A stretch of 64,000 nt of DNA from Rummeliibacillus suwonensis (GCF_007896435.1 NZ_VCBL01000002.1:62001-126000); one strand, 5' to 3'. Shown: positions 7,845-18,139, counted from the first letter of the stretch. Made by a program: numbers and translations. The notes: a model not told the origin generated them from the letters alone.

Positions 7845-10838
7845 TTATTTTTTTACAGTGATTTTTCTTGCTTTACTTGTATTTCCAGCTTTATCTTTTG
7901 CTGCTACATATACAACTGTGCCAGCTTTTTGTCTTTTGATTTTTACCGAAAAGTTCCCTTTACTTGTTGCTTTGCTTTTCCCAATCGTTCTGCCTTTCGC
8001 TCTTACTGTTACAGTAGCATATTTCTCTGTTTTTCCTTTAACAATTGTTGAATGACTTGTTACTTTATACACTTTTGGTGTAGATGGTGCAATTTTATCT
8101 TTTACAGTAATTTTTACAATTTTGCTTGTTCGTTTAGCCGAATCAACAGCTGTGATATAAAGTTTCGTTCCAGCCTTTTGTTTTTTGATTTTAATCTTAA
8201 ATTGGCCTTTACTATTTACTTTACCTTGTCCAATCACTTTTTTAGATGCATTTTTGATCACTACTGTGAGTTTAGATTTTGCAGTACCTGTTACATATGT
8301 TGTTCTGTTGCTAATCGTTTTAACTTTAGGAGCTGCCGGTGATAAATCTTTTCCTACATAAAGCGTAAGTGTTGATTTTGCAACACCGGTTGATCCTGTT
8401 ATGGTTACTTGGAGTTTTTGGTTTTTCTTCTGTGCAGGAATTTTAGCAGAGAATGTTCCTTTAGAAGATGTTGTTGCTTTTCCAATCACCTTTTTGTCTT
8501 TTTTCACTTCGATTTTTGAACCTTTAACAGCCGTTCCTGAAACTGTTGTTTTCTTTTCAATGATTGGATTGACCTTCACTTTTAGATCAATAGCACTGTA
8601 TGCACTATATGCATTTAATCGCCCATAACCTGAAACAAGATCACTGCCAATAGGAAGATCCAATTCTTCTGGATCCATGCCGCTAAGGCCACTGCCGATT
8701 AAATCGGTCAAACTTCCACTTTCACCATCATTGTCTAGTTCTTTAAATGCGACATTATCGGCACTTTCATGTAAAAGGGCCCTAATATCTGCTACCTTCA
8801 ATTTTGAATTTGTTGATAAAAGTAATCCCGCTACAGCTGTGACATGTGGAGCTGCCATGGATGTACCGCTCATATAGGTGACATTACCATTTGGTACAAG
8901 GCTTGGAATATCCGTACCTGGTGCGACTAAATCTAATTTTTCACCGTAGTTCGAGTAGTTAGAAACAATATCTAATGGATTGGTTGCCCCAACAGAGATC
9001 ACATATCTTGATGATGCAGGATAAGAAATACCATACTGACCATCATTTCCACTTGCCGCAATAACGACAACATTTTTAGAAGCTGCATATTGCAATGCAT
9101 ATTCTAATGTGCGACTATAATCTCCGCCCAAACTTAAGTTGATCACTTTAGCGCCATGATCAACTGCATATAGGATACCTTTGGCAATTTGTTCTGTATC
9201 ACCTGAACCTTCTGCATCCAGTACTTTGACAGGCATAATTTTAGCATGCTGATCGATACCTTCTATAGAATAGCCATTATTCGCTTGTGCTGTAATAATA
9301 CCTGAAACATGTGTGCCATGCCCATTGTCGTCTATAGGTGGTAAATCTTTATCTATATAGTTTTTACCAATATCTGTACGAACATGATTTTTCAAATCCG
9401 CCAGCGTATAATCAACCCCTGTATCAACTACAGCGATCAATGTATCTTGAATTTTTTTATTGCTTATCAATTGTTGAAGCTTTTCATTGCCAATGTCCGC
9501 ATTCTTTTTCCCTTCATCTGCGCCAAGATTTTTTAATGACCATTGATAAGATGATTGAATATCATTGGATAAGGCATGATAAGTTCTCACAGGTTCGACG
9601 TATTCAACTTCAGGAAGCTTTTCGACTTGTGCAACTGTTGCTTTAAATGCTTTTGCCTGTGCCTTAGCACTCATTCTTGAATTTTGATCATTATTCAAAT
9701 CAACAACATACATATTATCGAAAATTTCATCATTTTGATCTGTAGATGATAGTGTAGATAAAGTATTATTGCCATTTATCTTAGATTGTACAGATTTTAA
9801 TGTTTTACCATCTTTTAGTTTAAGAATATACTTGCCACCTGTAGTATATTCAGGAAGTTCAGCAATTGCCTTACTAGCAACATCTACTAATCTTTCGCCT
9901 GCAAGGTTGGAAGAAAGCCCTACTTTCTTTGCCAAACTATCCATTTGTGTTTTTAATTTAGAGGGTACAGCACCATTTACAATCTGAAATAGTTCATCAA
10001 TTGCCTTTGCTTCTTCCTTACTAATAACGGCTGAGCTACTTCCACCGTTTTTATTTAATTCTGTAACTAGTGGTTGAATCGTAACTAAATCATTATAAAG
10101 ATCCTGTTTTACATCTTTGTTGAAAGCCATCTTTGCTACGATAAATGGTGCTGCTTTATAATACAAAGATGATAATTCTTTGCCTTCTTTTGTTTTTGAA
10201 AGCACTCCATCACGGAAAAGACGGATCTCTTTTAGCATTTCTTTGGCACTTTTTGTACCATTTACGCTATATTCGACAGGACATGTGGAACCTGTTGTTT
10301 CCCCTACAGACGGAGGAAGTTTTACAGATTCTTCTTGAAGCGTGTAGCTAGTAGGTCCTAAGTCAATATCCTCCACCGGCTGCGTTTCTGTATATTCAGA
10401 TGAATCTTCATCTGAATAATCCACCATGCCGTTGTATTCTACTTTTATGTAGTAAGAGCCTTCCCAAGCATATGGAAACTGAATAGTAGCTGCTTCACCA
10501 GGTATTGTTCCTGTAGTATATTGTTCGAATGTTTCATCTGCTTGTGCTTTTTCTTTGCTAGAATACACAGAGACATTGACAACTTGATCACTATTGACGG
10601 TCAATTTCATATGAGAATATTTTGAAAGCTGATCTTGTGTTGGAGTCAGCTTATACCAATGAGTTCCTGGCGAATCGAAAGTTCCATCGATCATATTCCC
10701 TTCTGTAATAGTGACTGCTTCATCGATTGATGTCGCTGAAACGGCGTCTGCATGATATTTCTCTGGTATTGTAAATCCAAAGATCAATGCAAAAATAAGC
10801 AACCATACTGCTATTTTACTTGTTTTTTGAATTTTCAC
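7845..10838 (-). CDS. Secreted subtilisin-like serine peptidase (S8) with PPC-like N-domain and Ig-like C-repeats
   Basis: A 997-residue protein starting at GTG 10838, with AGGAGG (complement of 10846-10851) 7 bases upstream. A signal peptide (about 1-30, AVWLLIFALIFGFTIP) is followed by a PPC-like beta domain (about 40-120), a helical region, a propeptide-like segment near 340-420, and the S8 catalytic domain with D472 (VVDTGVD), H507 (GHGTHVSG), N598 (ASGND) and S660 (SGTSMAAP). The C-terminus has three basic repeats of about 80 residues (K-x-KVIGKATTSSKGTFS, K-KVIGQGKVNSKGQFK, GRTIGKSKATSKGNFS), typical of bacterial Ig-like (Big_6-type) modules that may bind cell wall. The catalytic domain is unusually far from the N-terminus. 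Substrate unknown; it is probably extracellular or wall-associated. Confidence 0.92.
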   Translation of the reverse strand: MKIQKTSKIAVWLLIFALIFGFTIPEKYHADAVSATSIDEAVTITEGNMIDGTFDSPGTHWYKLTPTQDQLSKYSHMKLTVNSDQVVNVSVYSSKEKAQADETFEQYTTGTIPGEAATIQFPYAWEGSYYIKVEYNGMVDYSDEDSSEYTETQPVEDIDLGPTSYTLQEESVKLPPSVGETTGSTCPVEYSVNGTKSAKEMLKEIRLFRDGVLSKTKEGKELSSLYYKAAPFIVAKMAFNKDVKQDLYNDLVTIQPLVTELNKNGGSSSAVISKEEAKAIDELFQIVNGAVPSKLKTQMDSLAKKVGLSSNLAGERLVDVASKAIAELPEYTTGGKYILKLKDGKTLKSVQSKINGNNTLSTLSSTDQNDEIFDNMYVVDLNNDQNSRMSAKAQAKAFKATVAQVEKLPEVEYVEPVRTYHALSNDIQSSYQWSLKNLGADEGKKNADIGNEKLQQLISNKKIQDTLIAVVDTGVDYTLADLKNHVRTDIGKNYIDKDLPPIDDNGHGTHVSGIITAQANNGYSIEGIDQHAKIMPVKVLDAEGSGDTEQIAKGILYAVDHGAKVINLSLGGDYSRTLEYALQYAASKNVVVIAASGNDGQYGISYPASSRYVISVGATNPLDIVSNYSNYGEKLDLVAPGTDIPSLVPNGNVTYMSGTSMAAPHVTAVAGLLLSTNSKLKVADIRALLHESADNVAFKELDNDGESGSLTDLIGSGLSGMDPEELDLPIGSDLVSGYGRLNAYSAYSAIDLKVKVNPIIEKKTTVSGTAVKGSKIEVKKDKKVIGKATTSSKGTFSAKIPAQKKNQKLQVTITGSTGVAKSTLTLYVGKDLSPAAPKVKTISNRTTYVTGTAKSKLTVVIKNASKKVIGQGKVNSKGQFKIKIKKQKAGTKLYITAVDSAKRTSKIVKITVKDKIAPSTPKVYKVTSHSTIVKGKTEKYATVTVRAKGRTIGKSKATSKGNFSVKIKRQKAGTVVYVAAKDKAGNTSKARKITVKK

Positions 10839-11117
10839 TTAATAACCTCCTATTATTTTTTCAGGAAAATACTACCTAACTTATCATATCTATAATTCTT
10901 AGATACTTCAAAGCAATCTTACCATTATGCTACAATTTAAACTATTTTCCTAAAGAATATCATAGCTATCTAATAAAATTTACGGGTCATTTTCTTTTTC
11001 CTCTACAACATACGTCCTAAAAAGGGAAAGGTTTCACTATTTTCTAATAGTATCAAGTTTATCGCTTCTATTACTAGTATTTAGGTATGTACTTTACTAA
11101 AGATAAAACTAATATCA

Positions 11118-11358
11118 AGCGTGTTGATTATCCAATTTTCCCCACAAAATATAATGTATTCGCTGATTTCCGCTCCGGCTTACTCGCTTTCCTGCGGGCG
11201 AACGCTGAGCCTCCTCGCTACGCTGTGGGGTCTCATCTATTCGCTCTTCCCGCGGGAGTCGAGCAAGCCTCCGCTCCAATCTACATAGCTGGAGATAAAA
11301 TACATGTTTTTATAGAATTATGCTAAATTTGTCACCTATTTTTCCTAATCAACACGCC
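11118..11358 (+). repeat. Family B intergenic repeat, copy B2 (no cassette)
   Basis: Ends CGTGTTGATT (11120-11129) and AATCAACACG (11347-11356). The body carries a dyad of GC-rich blocks: CTCGCTTTCCTGCGGGCG and TTCCCGCGGGAGTCGAG around GTGGGGTCTCATCTATTCGC. Similar GC-rich intergenic repeats occur in many Bacillus genomes, from memory. The surrounding 10839-11564 stretch holds nothing else I can support. Confidence 0.75.
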
Positions 11359-11564
11359 TGAACTAATATATAATTTTTAAGGACAAATCATGAACTGATT
11401 ACCAACTTTTATCACTACCTTTTTGGAAAAGAAAAGAATGAATCATTTACAATTATTGTACATATATAAAACATAATTTATATTATTCTATTAATAAATG
11501 GAAATTTATGTCGATATAAGTAATGGTGGAAGGCATTAAATAAGTTATGAAAGGATTTGAAATT

Positions 11565-12146
11565 ATGAAAAGAACGTTTTTTACTATTATATTTTCAGTA
11601 ATTTTGCTTTTCAATTTTGCTTTTAACCCAGAAAAAGCAAATGCTACTTCTACGACTTCTTATAAACCAAATATAACGACAGAAGAAATATTGCAAAAAA
11701 TACAAAAACGATATCCAAAAGCACAATTTATAAATAATTCTAATGCAATAACAAGTGTAACGCCTTTTGCCTCAGCTCCACCAGTTACATCAGTTGACAC
11801 TTTTCTAGTTTTTTCTGATACGGGACAACAAAACACTTCTGGACTTTTGTCAACACCACTCCCTGTTGCTGGGCAGACAGAAGTTTATACATTGATTATT
11901 GGATATGGCTATAATTATCCATATTTAAATGATGTTTTAATTCCGTTAGGCATCAGCGAAAATTATGAAAGTGCTTTCGAAGACATAGATTTGGATGGAG
12001 ACTCAATTGTTGATGGTCTCCTTTATGGAGTTGCCTTTAATTCTGATGACGTTATTCCAAATGGAGGCGTCTATAAACATCGAGCCCATTCCTATAACTA
12101 TCCCTGGAATACCATTATTTCTACTTTAAATATTACACACGAATAA
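11565..12146 (+). CDS. Secreted protein of unknown function
   Basis: I use ATG 11565, with AAAGGA 9 bases upstream; an in-frame ATG at 11547 is poorly placed. The 193-residue product starts with a signal peptide (MKRTFFTIIFSVILLFNFAF, cleavage near NAT-STT). The mature part has a helical stretch (TTEEILQKIQKRYPKAQF) and an acidic D-x-D-x-D loop, DIDLDGDSIVDG (near residue 150), reminiscent of calcium-binding EF-hand or dockerin loops. I do not recognise the family. The next gene starts 23 bases downstream, so the two are probably co-transcribed. Confidence 0.7.
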   Translation: MKRTFFTIIFSVILLFNFAFNPEKANATSTTSYKPNITTEEILQKIQKRYPKAQFINNSNAITSVTPFASAPPVTSVDTFLVFSDTGQQNTSGLLSTPLPVAGQTEVYTLIIGYGYNYPYLNDVLIPLGISENYESAFEDIDLDGDSIVDGLLYGVAFNSDDVIPNGGVYKHRAHSYNYPWNTIISTLNITHE

Positions 12147-12169
12147 GTGAAAAGGAGATGTACAAATTC

Positions 12170-12535
12170 ATGGTCACTGGAACAAGAGATACATGGCTGA
12201 ATAGCCCTACCTACGATGCATACATTTTTTTAAATGTTATAAGACCACTCCAAAAAGCGATACAGACCGATGGAAATTTAAAAAACTTTTCTAAATATCA
12301 ATCTGATACCGATTACAATGAGTTTAAAACTGCTCTTGAAAAAAATGAAATCATTCATCCAGAAGACATTCGTACAGTGGATCGAGATGCCAAAATTCAT
12401 ACAAGGATGAATCGAAGTTCCTCTGGCAAAATATCGTTTTATAATGCAGTGGATAGTATCATTGATAAAGCCTATCGCTTAGGGATGATTGACAAACAAG
12501 GAAAATTGCTACAAGCCTATCAATCATCTATTTAA
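12170..12535 (+). CDS. Hypothetical protein, 121 residues
   Basis: The upstream ATG at 12158 directly abuts AAGGAG, so I start at ATG 12170, 12 bases after it. No signal peptide or membrane segment is seen. The protein is helical, mixed-charge and hydrophilic, with SSSGKISFYNAVDSIIDKAY near the end. No family is recognised. Its position right after the secreted protein at 11565 suggests a functional pair, such as an exported factor with a cytoplasmic partner, but that is only context. Confidence 0.6.
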   Translation: MVTGTRDTWLNSPTYDAYIFLNVIRPLQKAIQTDGNLKNFSKYQSDTDYNEFKTALEKNEIIHPEDIRTVDRDAKIHTRMNRSSSGKISFYNAVDSIIDKAYRLGMIDKQGKLLQAYQSSI

Positions 12536-12568
12536 TAGCATGTATAATTTACCTTCCACCAATTCAAA

Positions 12569-12616
12569 ACAGTGATTACATAAGTCAAAATTGCTTATAT
12601 AACCACTGTCTTTTTC
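12569..12616 (+). terminator. Terminator after the 11565-12535 gene pair
   Basis: Imperfect 16-bp stem ACAGTGATTACATAAG / CTTATATAACCACTGT (two mismatches) followed by CTTTTTC. It lies 34 bases past the stop codon and just before repeat A4. Confidence 0.7.
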
Positions 12617-12631
12617 TAAAGAAAGGTTCAT

Positions 12632-12847
12632 AAAGTGAAACTCCATCAGTGGGGGTTTTCCTCATCCCCCACTGGGCTAGAGGAACGGAAGTGAAAAGCG
12701 CCACGTCCTGGGCAACACCTGAGAGACCAACATCCTGCCCGCCCGAACCAATCGGACTTTTTACGGGCAGTTGATCCCCCATCTATCTTTTTTGTTTCTC
12801 TCTAAATCTTGAGATGAGGGTCTTACTGCCCGTTAAAGCGGGATAAA
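12632..12847 (+). repeat. Family A repeat, copy A4 (long form with cassette)
   Basis: Runs AAAGTGAAAC to GCGGGATAAA. The outer stem ACGGGCAG/CTGCCCGT is intact, and the cassette (about 12681-12740) has GCCAC-GTCCT-GGGC and CCAACATCCTG with a broken second stem. Hairpin 1 is interrupted where the cassette joins. Confidence 0.88.
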
Positions 12848-12874
12848 AATTCCTTTTCACATTAAACCGCTAAA

Positions 12875-13741
12875 CTATTTTAAATACTCTTTCATATATC
12901 GCACAAATTTTTTAGCTGCTGGTGATATGGTTTTAAAAGACATCGAAGCCATACCGATCGAACGATAATGGTCTCCTTTTAGCTGAAGAACATGAATCCC
13001 TTTCATGGCTTGATATAAAACCATTTCTGGTAGGATACTGATCCCCATTCCATTTTGGACCATTGAAATAATGGCTTGATCATCTGCCAGTTCGAATTTA
13101 ATATGCGGGGTAATTTTGTTTTCTTTTAGTATTCTTCTCACATCATTATCGCAGCTGATCTTAGGTAAGATAAACATTTCTTCTTCGATCTGCTGAAAGC
13201 TTACTTCATCTTGTTTCGCTAGTGGATGATCGTCTGAAACAATCACTTGCATTCGATCTTTTTTTAGTGGAATGACATCTAGCGATTTTAAAGTTGGTAA
13301 CGATAAAAAACCAAAGTCAACAACGCCGCTTGTAATCCAAGATTCAATTTCATCATAATCCCCTTCGAACAATTTAATATCGATCAATGGATAGGCTTCA
13401 CTAAAATGACTTAAAACTTCTGGCAACCATTGGATCGACACACTTGAAAAAGTACCAATACGAATTGTTCCAATCTCTAACCCATTAATACTAGCGACTT
13501 GCTGTTGCATTTGTTCATTCCATTTTAAGATTTCACGAATATATTGCAACATTTGCTCACCGTTACTTGTTAAATGGATACCAGAACGTCCCCTACTCAG
13601 GATGGAAAATCCCCATTCTGACTCCAAGCTAGCAATTGCATGACTGACAGCTGATTGTGTTAAATTTAGCTTTGCTGCTGCCTCTGTTAAGCTCCCTAAT
13701 TCAACTACTGTATTAAAAATCCCATATTTCGCTAATGACAA
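12875..13741 (-). CDS. LysR-family transcriptional regulator
   Basis: I start at TTG 13741, 8 bases after AAGGAGG, because the ATG at 13774 lacks a ribosome binding site; this gives 288 residues and puts the helix-turn-helix at the very N-terminus, as is usual. The HTH (about 5-62) includes GSLTEAAAKLNLTQSAVSHA. The rest is a periplasmic-binding-like effector domain (IRIGTFSSVSIQWLPEVL onward). It is divergent from the EamA transporter at 13888, a common arrangement in which the regulator controls the exporter through the shared intergenic region. The effector is unknown. Confidence 0.92.
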   Translation of the reverse strand: MSLAKYGIFNTVVELGSLTEAAAKLNLTQSAVSHAIASLESEWGFSILSRGRSGIHLTSNGEQMLQYIREILKWNEQMQQQVASINGLEIGTIRIGTFSSVSIQWLPEVLSHFSEAYPLIDIKLFEGDYDEIESWITSGVVDFGFLSLPTLKSLDVIPLKKDRMQVIVSDDHPLAKQDEVSFQQIEEEMFILPKISCDNDVRRILKENKITPHIKFELADDQAIISMVQNGMGISILPEMVLYQAMKGIHVLQLKGDHYRSIGMASMSFKTISPAAKKFVRYMKEYLK

Positions 13742-13887
13742 ACTTACATCCTCCTTTATATGAATATTTTTCATTTAAATCATTAATAACATTCAATTTT
13801 CTTATATAAAAGATACAACTATAATACAAAGTAGACAATATGGATTTAACATAATTGTATGATTTCATTCATAGGAAGGGAGTCGTT

Positions 13888-14811
13888 ATGAGTACTCGAA
13901 TAAAAGCCAATTTACTGTTGCTACTAGTAACCATGTTCTGGGGTTCATCTTATTTATTTATAAAAATGGGACTTACTGAGTTGCAGCAGTTTAATCTTAT
14001 TGCATTACGCTTCATCATTGCATTTATCCTAGCAGGGGTTGTGTTTCACCATCGCATTATTCATACGGATTTTAGAACCGTTCAATATGCACTATTGCTA
14101 GGCACTATTTTGTTTTTAGTGTTCGTATCACTTACTTTTGGCATGAAATCAACATCCGCTTCTAATGCAGGATTTTTGGTGAGCCTTACGGTAATCTTTG
14201 TTCCTTTGCTTGTTGCCGTTTTTGTGCGAAAAATACCTGAAAAAAGGGTTCTTTTAGGTGTTACTGTGGCTCTTATCGGAATCGGTTTCTTAACCTTAAA
14301 ACAATCTTTCACAATTAGCAATGGCGATTTTCTATGTATTTTATGTGCATTGTTTAATGCTACGCATATCATTTTAACTGGCAAGTTTACAAAGAAACCT
14401 GGGGTAGATGCCATATCTCTAGGTGTTATACAACTAGGTTTTACAGGCATATGGGGATTGTTATTTACTTTATTATTTGAATCACCCGAAATGCCAAGCA
14501 CGACAAATGCTTGGATTTCTGTTTTAGGTCTAGGCGTATTATGTAGCGCGATCGCATTTGTAGCACAAACGACCGTTCAAAAATATACTACGCCTACGCA
14601 TACAGGTCTACTCTTCTCTTTAGAACCTGTTTTTGCAGCTATTTTTGCCTTTGCTTTTGCAGGTGAAGTCTTAACAACAAAGGGCTATATCGGTGCTTGC
14701 CTCGTACTGCTTGGCGTCATCATCGCTGAAGTAGATTTCAAAAAATTAATCACAAAAAAACAGCATGTCGATCAGCAAAATCATTGCAAAAAATCAGTTC
14801 CATGCGAGTAA
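13888..14811 (+). CDS. EamA/DMT-superfamily transporter
   Basis: Starts at ATG 13888 with GGAAGGGAG just upstream; 307 residues. About ten hydrophobic helices in two EamA halves: one begins NLLLLLVTMFWGSSYLFIK, the second begins about residue 150 (NGDFLCILCALFNATHIIL). The motif EPVFAAIFAFAFAGE near the end is typical of the family. These inner-membrane carriers usually export amino acids or other metabolites; the substrate cannot be told. It is probably regulated by the divergent LysR gene. Confidence 0.92.
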   Translation: MSTRIKANLLLLLVTMFWGSSYLFIKMGLTELQQFNLIALRFIIAFILAGVVFHHRIIHTDFRTVQYALLLGTILFLVFVSLTFGMKSTSASNAGFLVSLTVIFVPLLVAVFVRKIPEKRVLLGVTVALIGIGFLTLKQSFTISNGDFLCILCALFNATHIILTGKFTKKPGVDAISLGVIQLGFTGIWGLLFTLLFESPEMPSTTNAWISVLGLGVLCSAIAFVAQTTVQKYTTPTHTGLLFSLEPVFAAIFAFAFAGEVLTTKGYIGACLVLLGVIIAEVDFKKLITKKQHVDQQNHCKKSVPCE

Positions 14812-14894
14812 GTATTCACGAATGCCTTCAACTTTCTAAAGTACTATAAATATTATGAAACCTAGATTACACATGAAAAAATCAAGGTGATCAT

Positions 14895-15040
14895 AAAGTG
14901 AAATTTTACCCGGTGAGGATTTCTCCATTCCTCACTGGGTATTAGTTGAACCAATCGAGTTTTTTACAGGCAGTTGATTCCTTTTTCCACTAGTTTATGT
15001 TTTGAAATAGGGTCTTACTTACTGCCCTCTCATGCAGGAT
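14895..15040 (+). repeat. Family A repeat, copy A5 (diverged, stem conserved)
   Basis: Hairpin 1 has different sequence from the consensus, ACCCGGTGAGGA...TCCTCACTGGGT, yet still pairs along its length. ACCAATCGAG, CAGGCAGTTGAT and GGTCTTACT...ACTGCCC identify the family. Confidence 0.75.
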
Positions 15041-15077
15041 CGTCTATCAACAGTTATTATCACCTTTTCCTTTATGA

Positions 15078-16211
15078 CTAACTCTTAATTAATGCAGATG
15101 GTCGGTATTCATTTCCAACTACTTCACCTAATGGTGCCACAGTTTCCTTGCCTTCTTTTTGATGGTAACCAAGCAATGGAAAGACAAGCTCCGCGAATCG
15201 ATAGGATTCTTCCAGATGCGGATAACCTGAAAAAACAAATGTTTCAATACCCAATTCTTGATATTCACGAATACGTTGTGCTACTGTTTCAGCACTACCA
15301 ACTAGTGCCGTCGCTGCACCGACACGAACTAAACCGACGCCTGCCCAAAGGTTGGGACTAATTTCAAGGTTATTACGATCCCCTTTATGAAGATTTGCCA
15401 TATTTTTTTGACCAACTGAATCAAAGCGATTAATAACTGACTGTGCTTTTTTAATGGCTTCATCATCAACATATTGGATCAATTCGTTAGCTGCCTCCCA
15501 TGCCTCTCCATCTGTTTCTCGAACAATGACATGTAAACGTATGCCAAACTTCACGCTACGGCCTTCTTTTGCAGCCGCTTTGCGCACTTTTTCGATTTTC
15601 TTTATCACGTCTTCTTTACGTTCACCCCACGTTAGATATACATCTGAATGTTTTGCAGCTACTGTAATGCCTTCATCTGATGAACCTCCAAAATAAATAG
15701 GAGGATGTGGGTGCTGAACGCCTGGATAAAGAAGCTCTCCACCTTTGACTTCTAAGTGTTTACCTTGATAATCAACTTTTTCACCAGCTAATAGTTCACG
15801 CCAAATATCTAGAAATTCATCTGTTTCTTCGTATCGTTCACTGTGTGAAGAAAATAATCCATCCCCTGCAAGCTCAACTGGGTCTCCACCTGCAACAACA
15901 TTGATACGTAATCGACCATTACTTACTTGATCTAGTGTTGCGGTCATCCGTGCTGCAACAGATGGTTTCGTTAGACCTGGACGAACTGCAATCAAAAAGT
16001 TTAACTTTGATGTATGAGTTGCAAGTGCAGAGGCTAGTACCCACGGATCAAGGCAAGATTTACCTGTTGGAATCAAAACTCCTGCATATCCCAATTCATC
16101 TGTTGCTTGTGCAATTTGTTTTAAATATGGAAAATTTGTTTCACGACCACCTTTTGTTGTCCCTAAATATCGACCATCACCATGTGTTGGAATAAACCAT
16201 AAGATTTCCAT
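15078..16211 (-). CDS. ssuD: FMNH2-dependent alkanesulfonate monooxygenase
   Basis: A 377-residue luciferase-like TIM-barrel protein; Bacillus subtilis SsuD is 376. It starts [18 protein letters not shown] and has [36 protein letters not shown] and [12 protein letters not shown], all characteristic of SsuD. The enzyme uses FMNH2 and oxygen to release sulfite from alkanesulfonates in the cytoplasm. GAGGAG lies 8 bases upstream. It is the last gene of the ssuBACD operon, 104 bases after ssuC. It needs reduced FMN from a separate reductase, which is not next to it here. Confidence 0.96.
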   Translation of the reverse strand: MEILWFIPTHGDGRYLGTTKGGRETNFPYLKQIAQATDELGYAGVLIPTGKSCLDPWVLASALATHTSKLNFLIAVRPGLTKPSVAARMTATLDQVSNGRLRINVVAGGDPVELAGDGLFSSHSERYEETDEFLDIWRELLAGEKVDYQGKHLEVKGGELLYPGVQHPHPPIYFGGSSDEGITVAAKHSDVYLTWGERKEDVIKKIEKVRKAAAKEGRSVKFGIRLHVIVRETDGEAWEAANELIQYVDDEAIKKAQSVINRFDSVGQKNMANLHKGDRNNLEISPNLWAGVGLVRVGAATALVGSAETVAQRIREYQELGIETFVFSGYPHLEESYRFAELVFPLLGYHQKEGKETVAPLGEVVGNEYRPSALIKS

Positions 16212-16315
16212 TCAAATCACTCCTCTTTTATTTAAGCTCTGTTATGTTCCATTGTTACTTTTTACGGATATTGGTTGAGTGTAACAAGGCTTTTATTTAT
16301 GAACCTGAACCTCTT

Positions 16316-17146
16316 CTAATGAACCCCTTCAAAGCTATTGCGCCACTTTAATAATCGTTTTTCTAATACTTTTACAAACGAATCTGTTAATTTTCCCACG
16401 ATACCAAAGATAATAATCCCAACAAATACTTTTTCCGTTTGTGAGAATTGACGAGCATCCATAATCATGTACCCTACACCAGAACTAGATCCCATTAATT
16501 CGGCTACAACTAAACTTAACCAAGCTGTACCAAGTGATAAACGAATACCTAGTAAAATATGACTTAATGCAGCAGGAAAAATGAGACATGTTAATTGCTT
16601 ACGTTTGCTAAATTCCAACACCCGTGCAACATCAAATAATTTTGCATCTACTGAACGGATTCCATTAAATGTATTGATATAGATAGGGAAAAATGAAGCA
16701 AATGCAATAAGTAAAATCTTGGATAGTTCATCAAACCCGAACCACAAAATAAACAATGGTGTTACTGCTAGGCTTGGAATTGTACGTAACATTTGCATTG
16801 TTGGATCTACATATATTTCTGACGGTTTAGAAAACCCGACGATCAAGCCTAAAGCTAAACCTATCCCTGCTCCAAGCAAAAACCCACCTAGCGCACGAAG
16901 TATACTAATTTTCAAGTGTTCAAATATCTCCCCACTCAAAACCAATTCAATAAATGATTGAACGATCAACAGTGGGCTAGGTAGTACTGTCTCTGATACA
17001 TAACCTAATCCAGAGACGGTTTGCCATATCGCAATCACAATGACTGGTAAAACAAGTCCTTTAAGCCAAAGTGGAAGTTTCCCTTTCTGTTTTTTTGTCG
17101 GAGTATCGGCTTTTGAATAAGGAATTTGTAGGGAATCAACTTTCAT
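16316..17146 (-). CDS. ssuC: Sulfonate ABC transporter permease
   Basis: A 276-residue permease with six or so membrane helices and a BPD-transport inner-membrane domain (ALGGFLLGAGIGLALGLIVG; EAA-like loop near RVLEFSKRKQL...FPAALSHILLGIRLSLGTAW). It starts 3 bases after the ssuA stop, with AAGGAG upstream, so the two are translated together. It would form the membrane channel for SsuA-delivered sulfonates powered by SsuB. Confidence 0.95.
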   Translation of the reverse strand: MKVDSLQIPYSKADTPTKKQKGKLPLWLKGLVLPVIVIAIWQTVSGLGYVSETVLPSPLLIVQSFIELVLSGEIFEHLKISILRALGGFLLGAGIGLALGLIVGFSKPSEIYVDPTMQMLRTIPSLAVTPLFILWFGFDELSKILLIAFASFFPIYINTFNGIRSVDAKLFDVARVLEFSKRKQLTCLIFPAALSHILLGIRLSLGTAWLSLVVAELMGSSSGVGYMIMDARQFSQTEKVFVGIIIFGIVGKLTDSFVKVLEKRLLKWRNSFEGVH

Positions 17147-17149
17147 CTA

Positions 17150-18139
17150 TCATTCTCCTTTCTGTAATTTTTCGACAAATTGATTTTCTGTCACTTTAGA
17201 GGTATCAATTGGTTTTTCAATTGCTTTAAGCTCTGTTAGTAAATCGGCCACTTTTTGTTGCCCTTCAACAAAATCATCTGTTATAGGTTTTGCGAATGAG
17301 TTTGTATTATTTAAAACACTTCGTACAACTTCTGGCTCAAGGTTGCGTGCTTTGGCATAAAACTCTACTGCCTCATCTTGATTCTTAGCACGCCATTCTG
17401 CTGCTCTGGAAAATACTTTTAGGAATGTATCTACATACTCTGGATTGTCATCAATGATTCCTTGACGTGCTACTGCAAAGGAAGGTGAAGAAATATTAAT
17501 GTCTTTCCCATTCACTAATATTTTTGCATTATTCTGAATTGTTTCGATAGAGATAAATGGCTCCCAAATACTCCAAGCGTCTACCGAACCGTTTTCAAAT
17601 GCTGGCGTTGCTTCATCCGGTTGTAGTTGAATAATATCTACATCGCTTGGATCAATATTCGCAAGTTTTAACACTTGATATAGGAAACCGAATGCACTAC
17701 TTCCTTTTGCTACCGCAATCTTCTTTCCTTTTAAGTCTTTAATCGTTTTAATATTACTGTCTTTATTCACAAGAATCCCATTTCCTAAATAACCATCAGC
17801 TGTTACAGCGATTTCTTTAAATGGCACATCCGCAGCTTGACCGCCTATAACAGGTGTATTACCGACCTCTGTAAAATCTAGCTTATTCGCCGCAATCCCT
17901 TCAAATTGAGGAGGGCCACTTTGGAACTCTATCCACTTTACTTTTACGCCAATTTTTTTATATGCTTCTTCAAACCAACCTTTTTCTTTTGCAATCCATA
18001 ACGGACTTAATGATTGCTGAATACCAATCCGCACTGTATCTTGTTTGCTTCCATCTTTACTTTCAGCCTTGCTTGAGCATCCTGCGAGTACGAATAACAA
18101 TCCTACTATAACGAATAAACCAATTGCACGTAATTTCAT
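17150..18139 (-). CDS. ssuA: Sulfonate-binding lipoprotein of the ABC transporter
   Basis: A 329-residue substrate-binding protein with a lipoprotein signal (VGLLFVLAGCSS; lipidated Cys at 21). The NMT1/SsuA-like fold shows in VRIGIQQSLSPLWIAKEKGW, FTEVGNTPVI, AVAKGSSAFGFLYQ and WSIWEPF. It sits on the outer face of the membrane and captures sulfonates. GGGAGG is 11 bases upstream. It is second in the operon, 22 bases after ssuB. Confidence 0.95.
   Translation of the reverse strand: MKLRAIGLFVIVGLLFVLAGCSSKAESKDGSKQDTVRIGIQQSLSPLWIAKEKGWFEEAYKKIGVKVKWIEFQSGPPQFEGIAANKLDFTEVGNTPVIGGQAADVPFKEIAVTADGYLGNGILVNKDSNIKTIKDLKGKKIAVAKGSSAFGFLYQVLKLANIDPSDVDIIQLQPDEATPAFENGSVDAWSIWEPFISIETIQNNAKILVNGKDINISSPSFAVARQGIIDDNPEYVDTFLKVFSRAAEWRAKNQDEAVEFYAKARNLEPEVVRSVLNNTNSFAKPITDDFVEGQQKVADLLTELKAIEKPIDTSKVTENQFVEKLQKGE

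Noticed and set aside
12875-13774. ATG 13774 as the LysR start
   Set aside because: It lacks a ribosome binding site, while TTG 13741 has AAGGAGG 8 bases upstream and places the HTH at the normal position.
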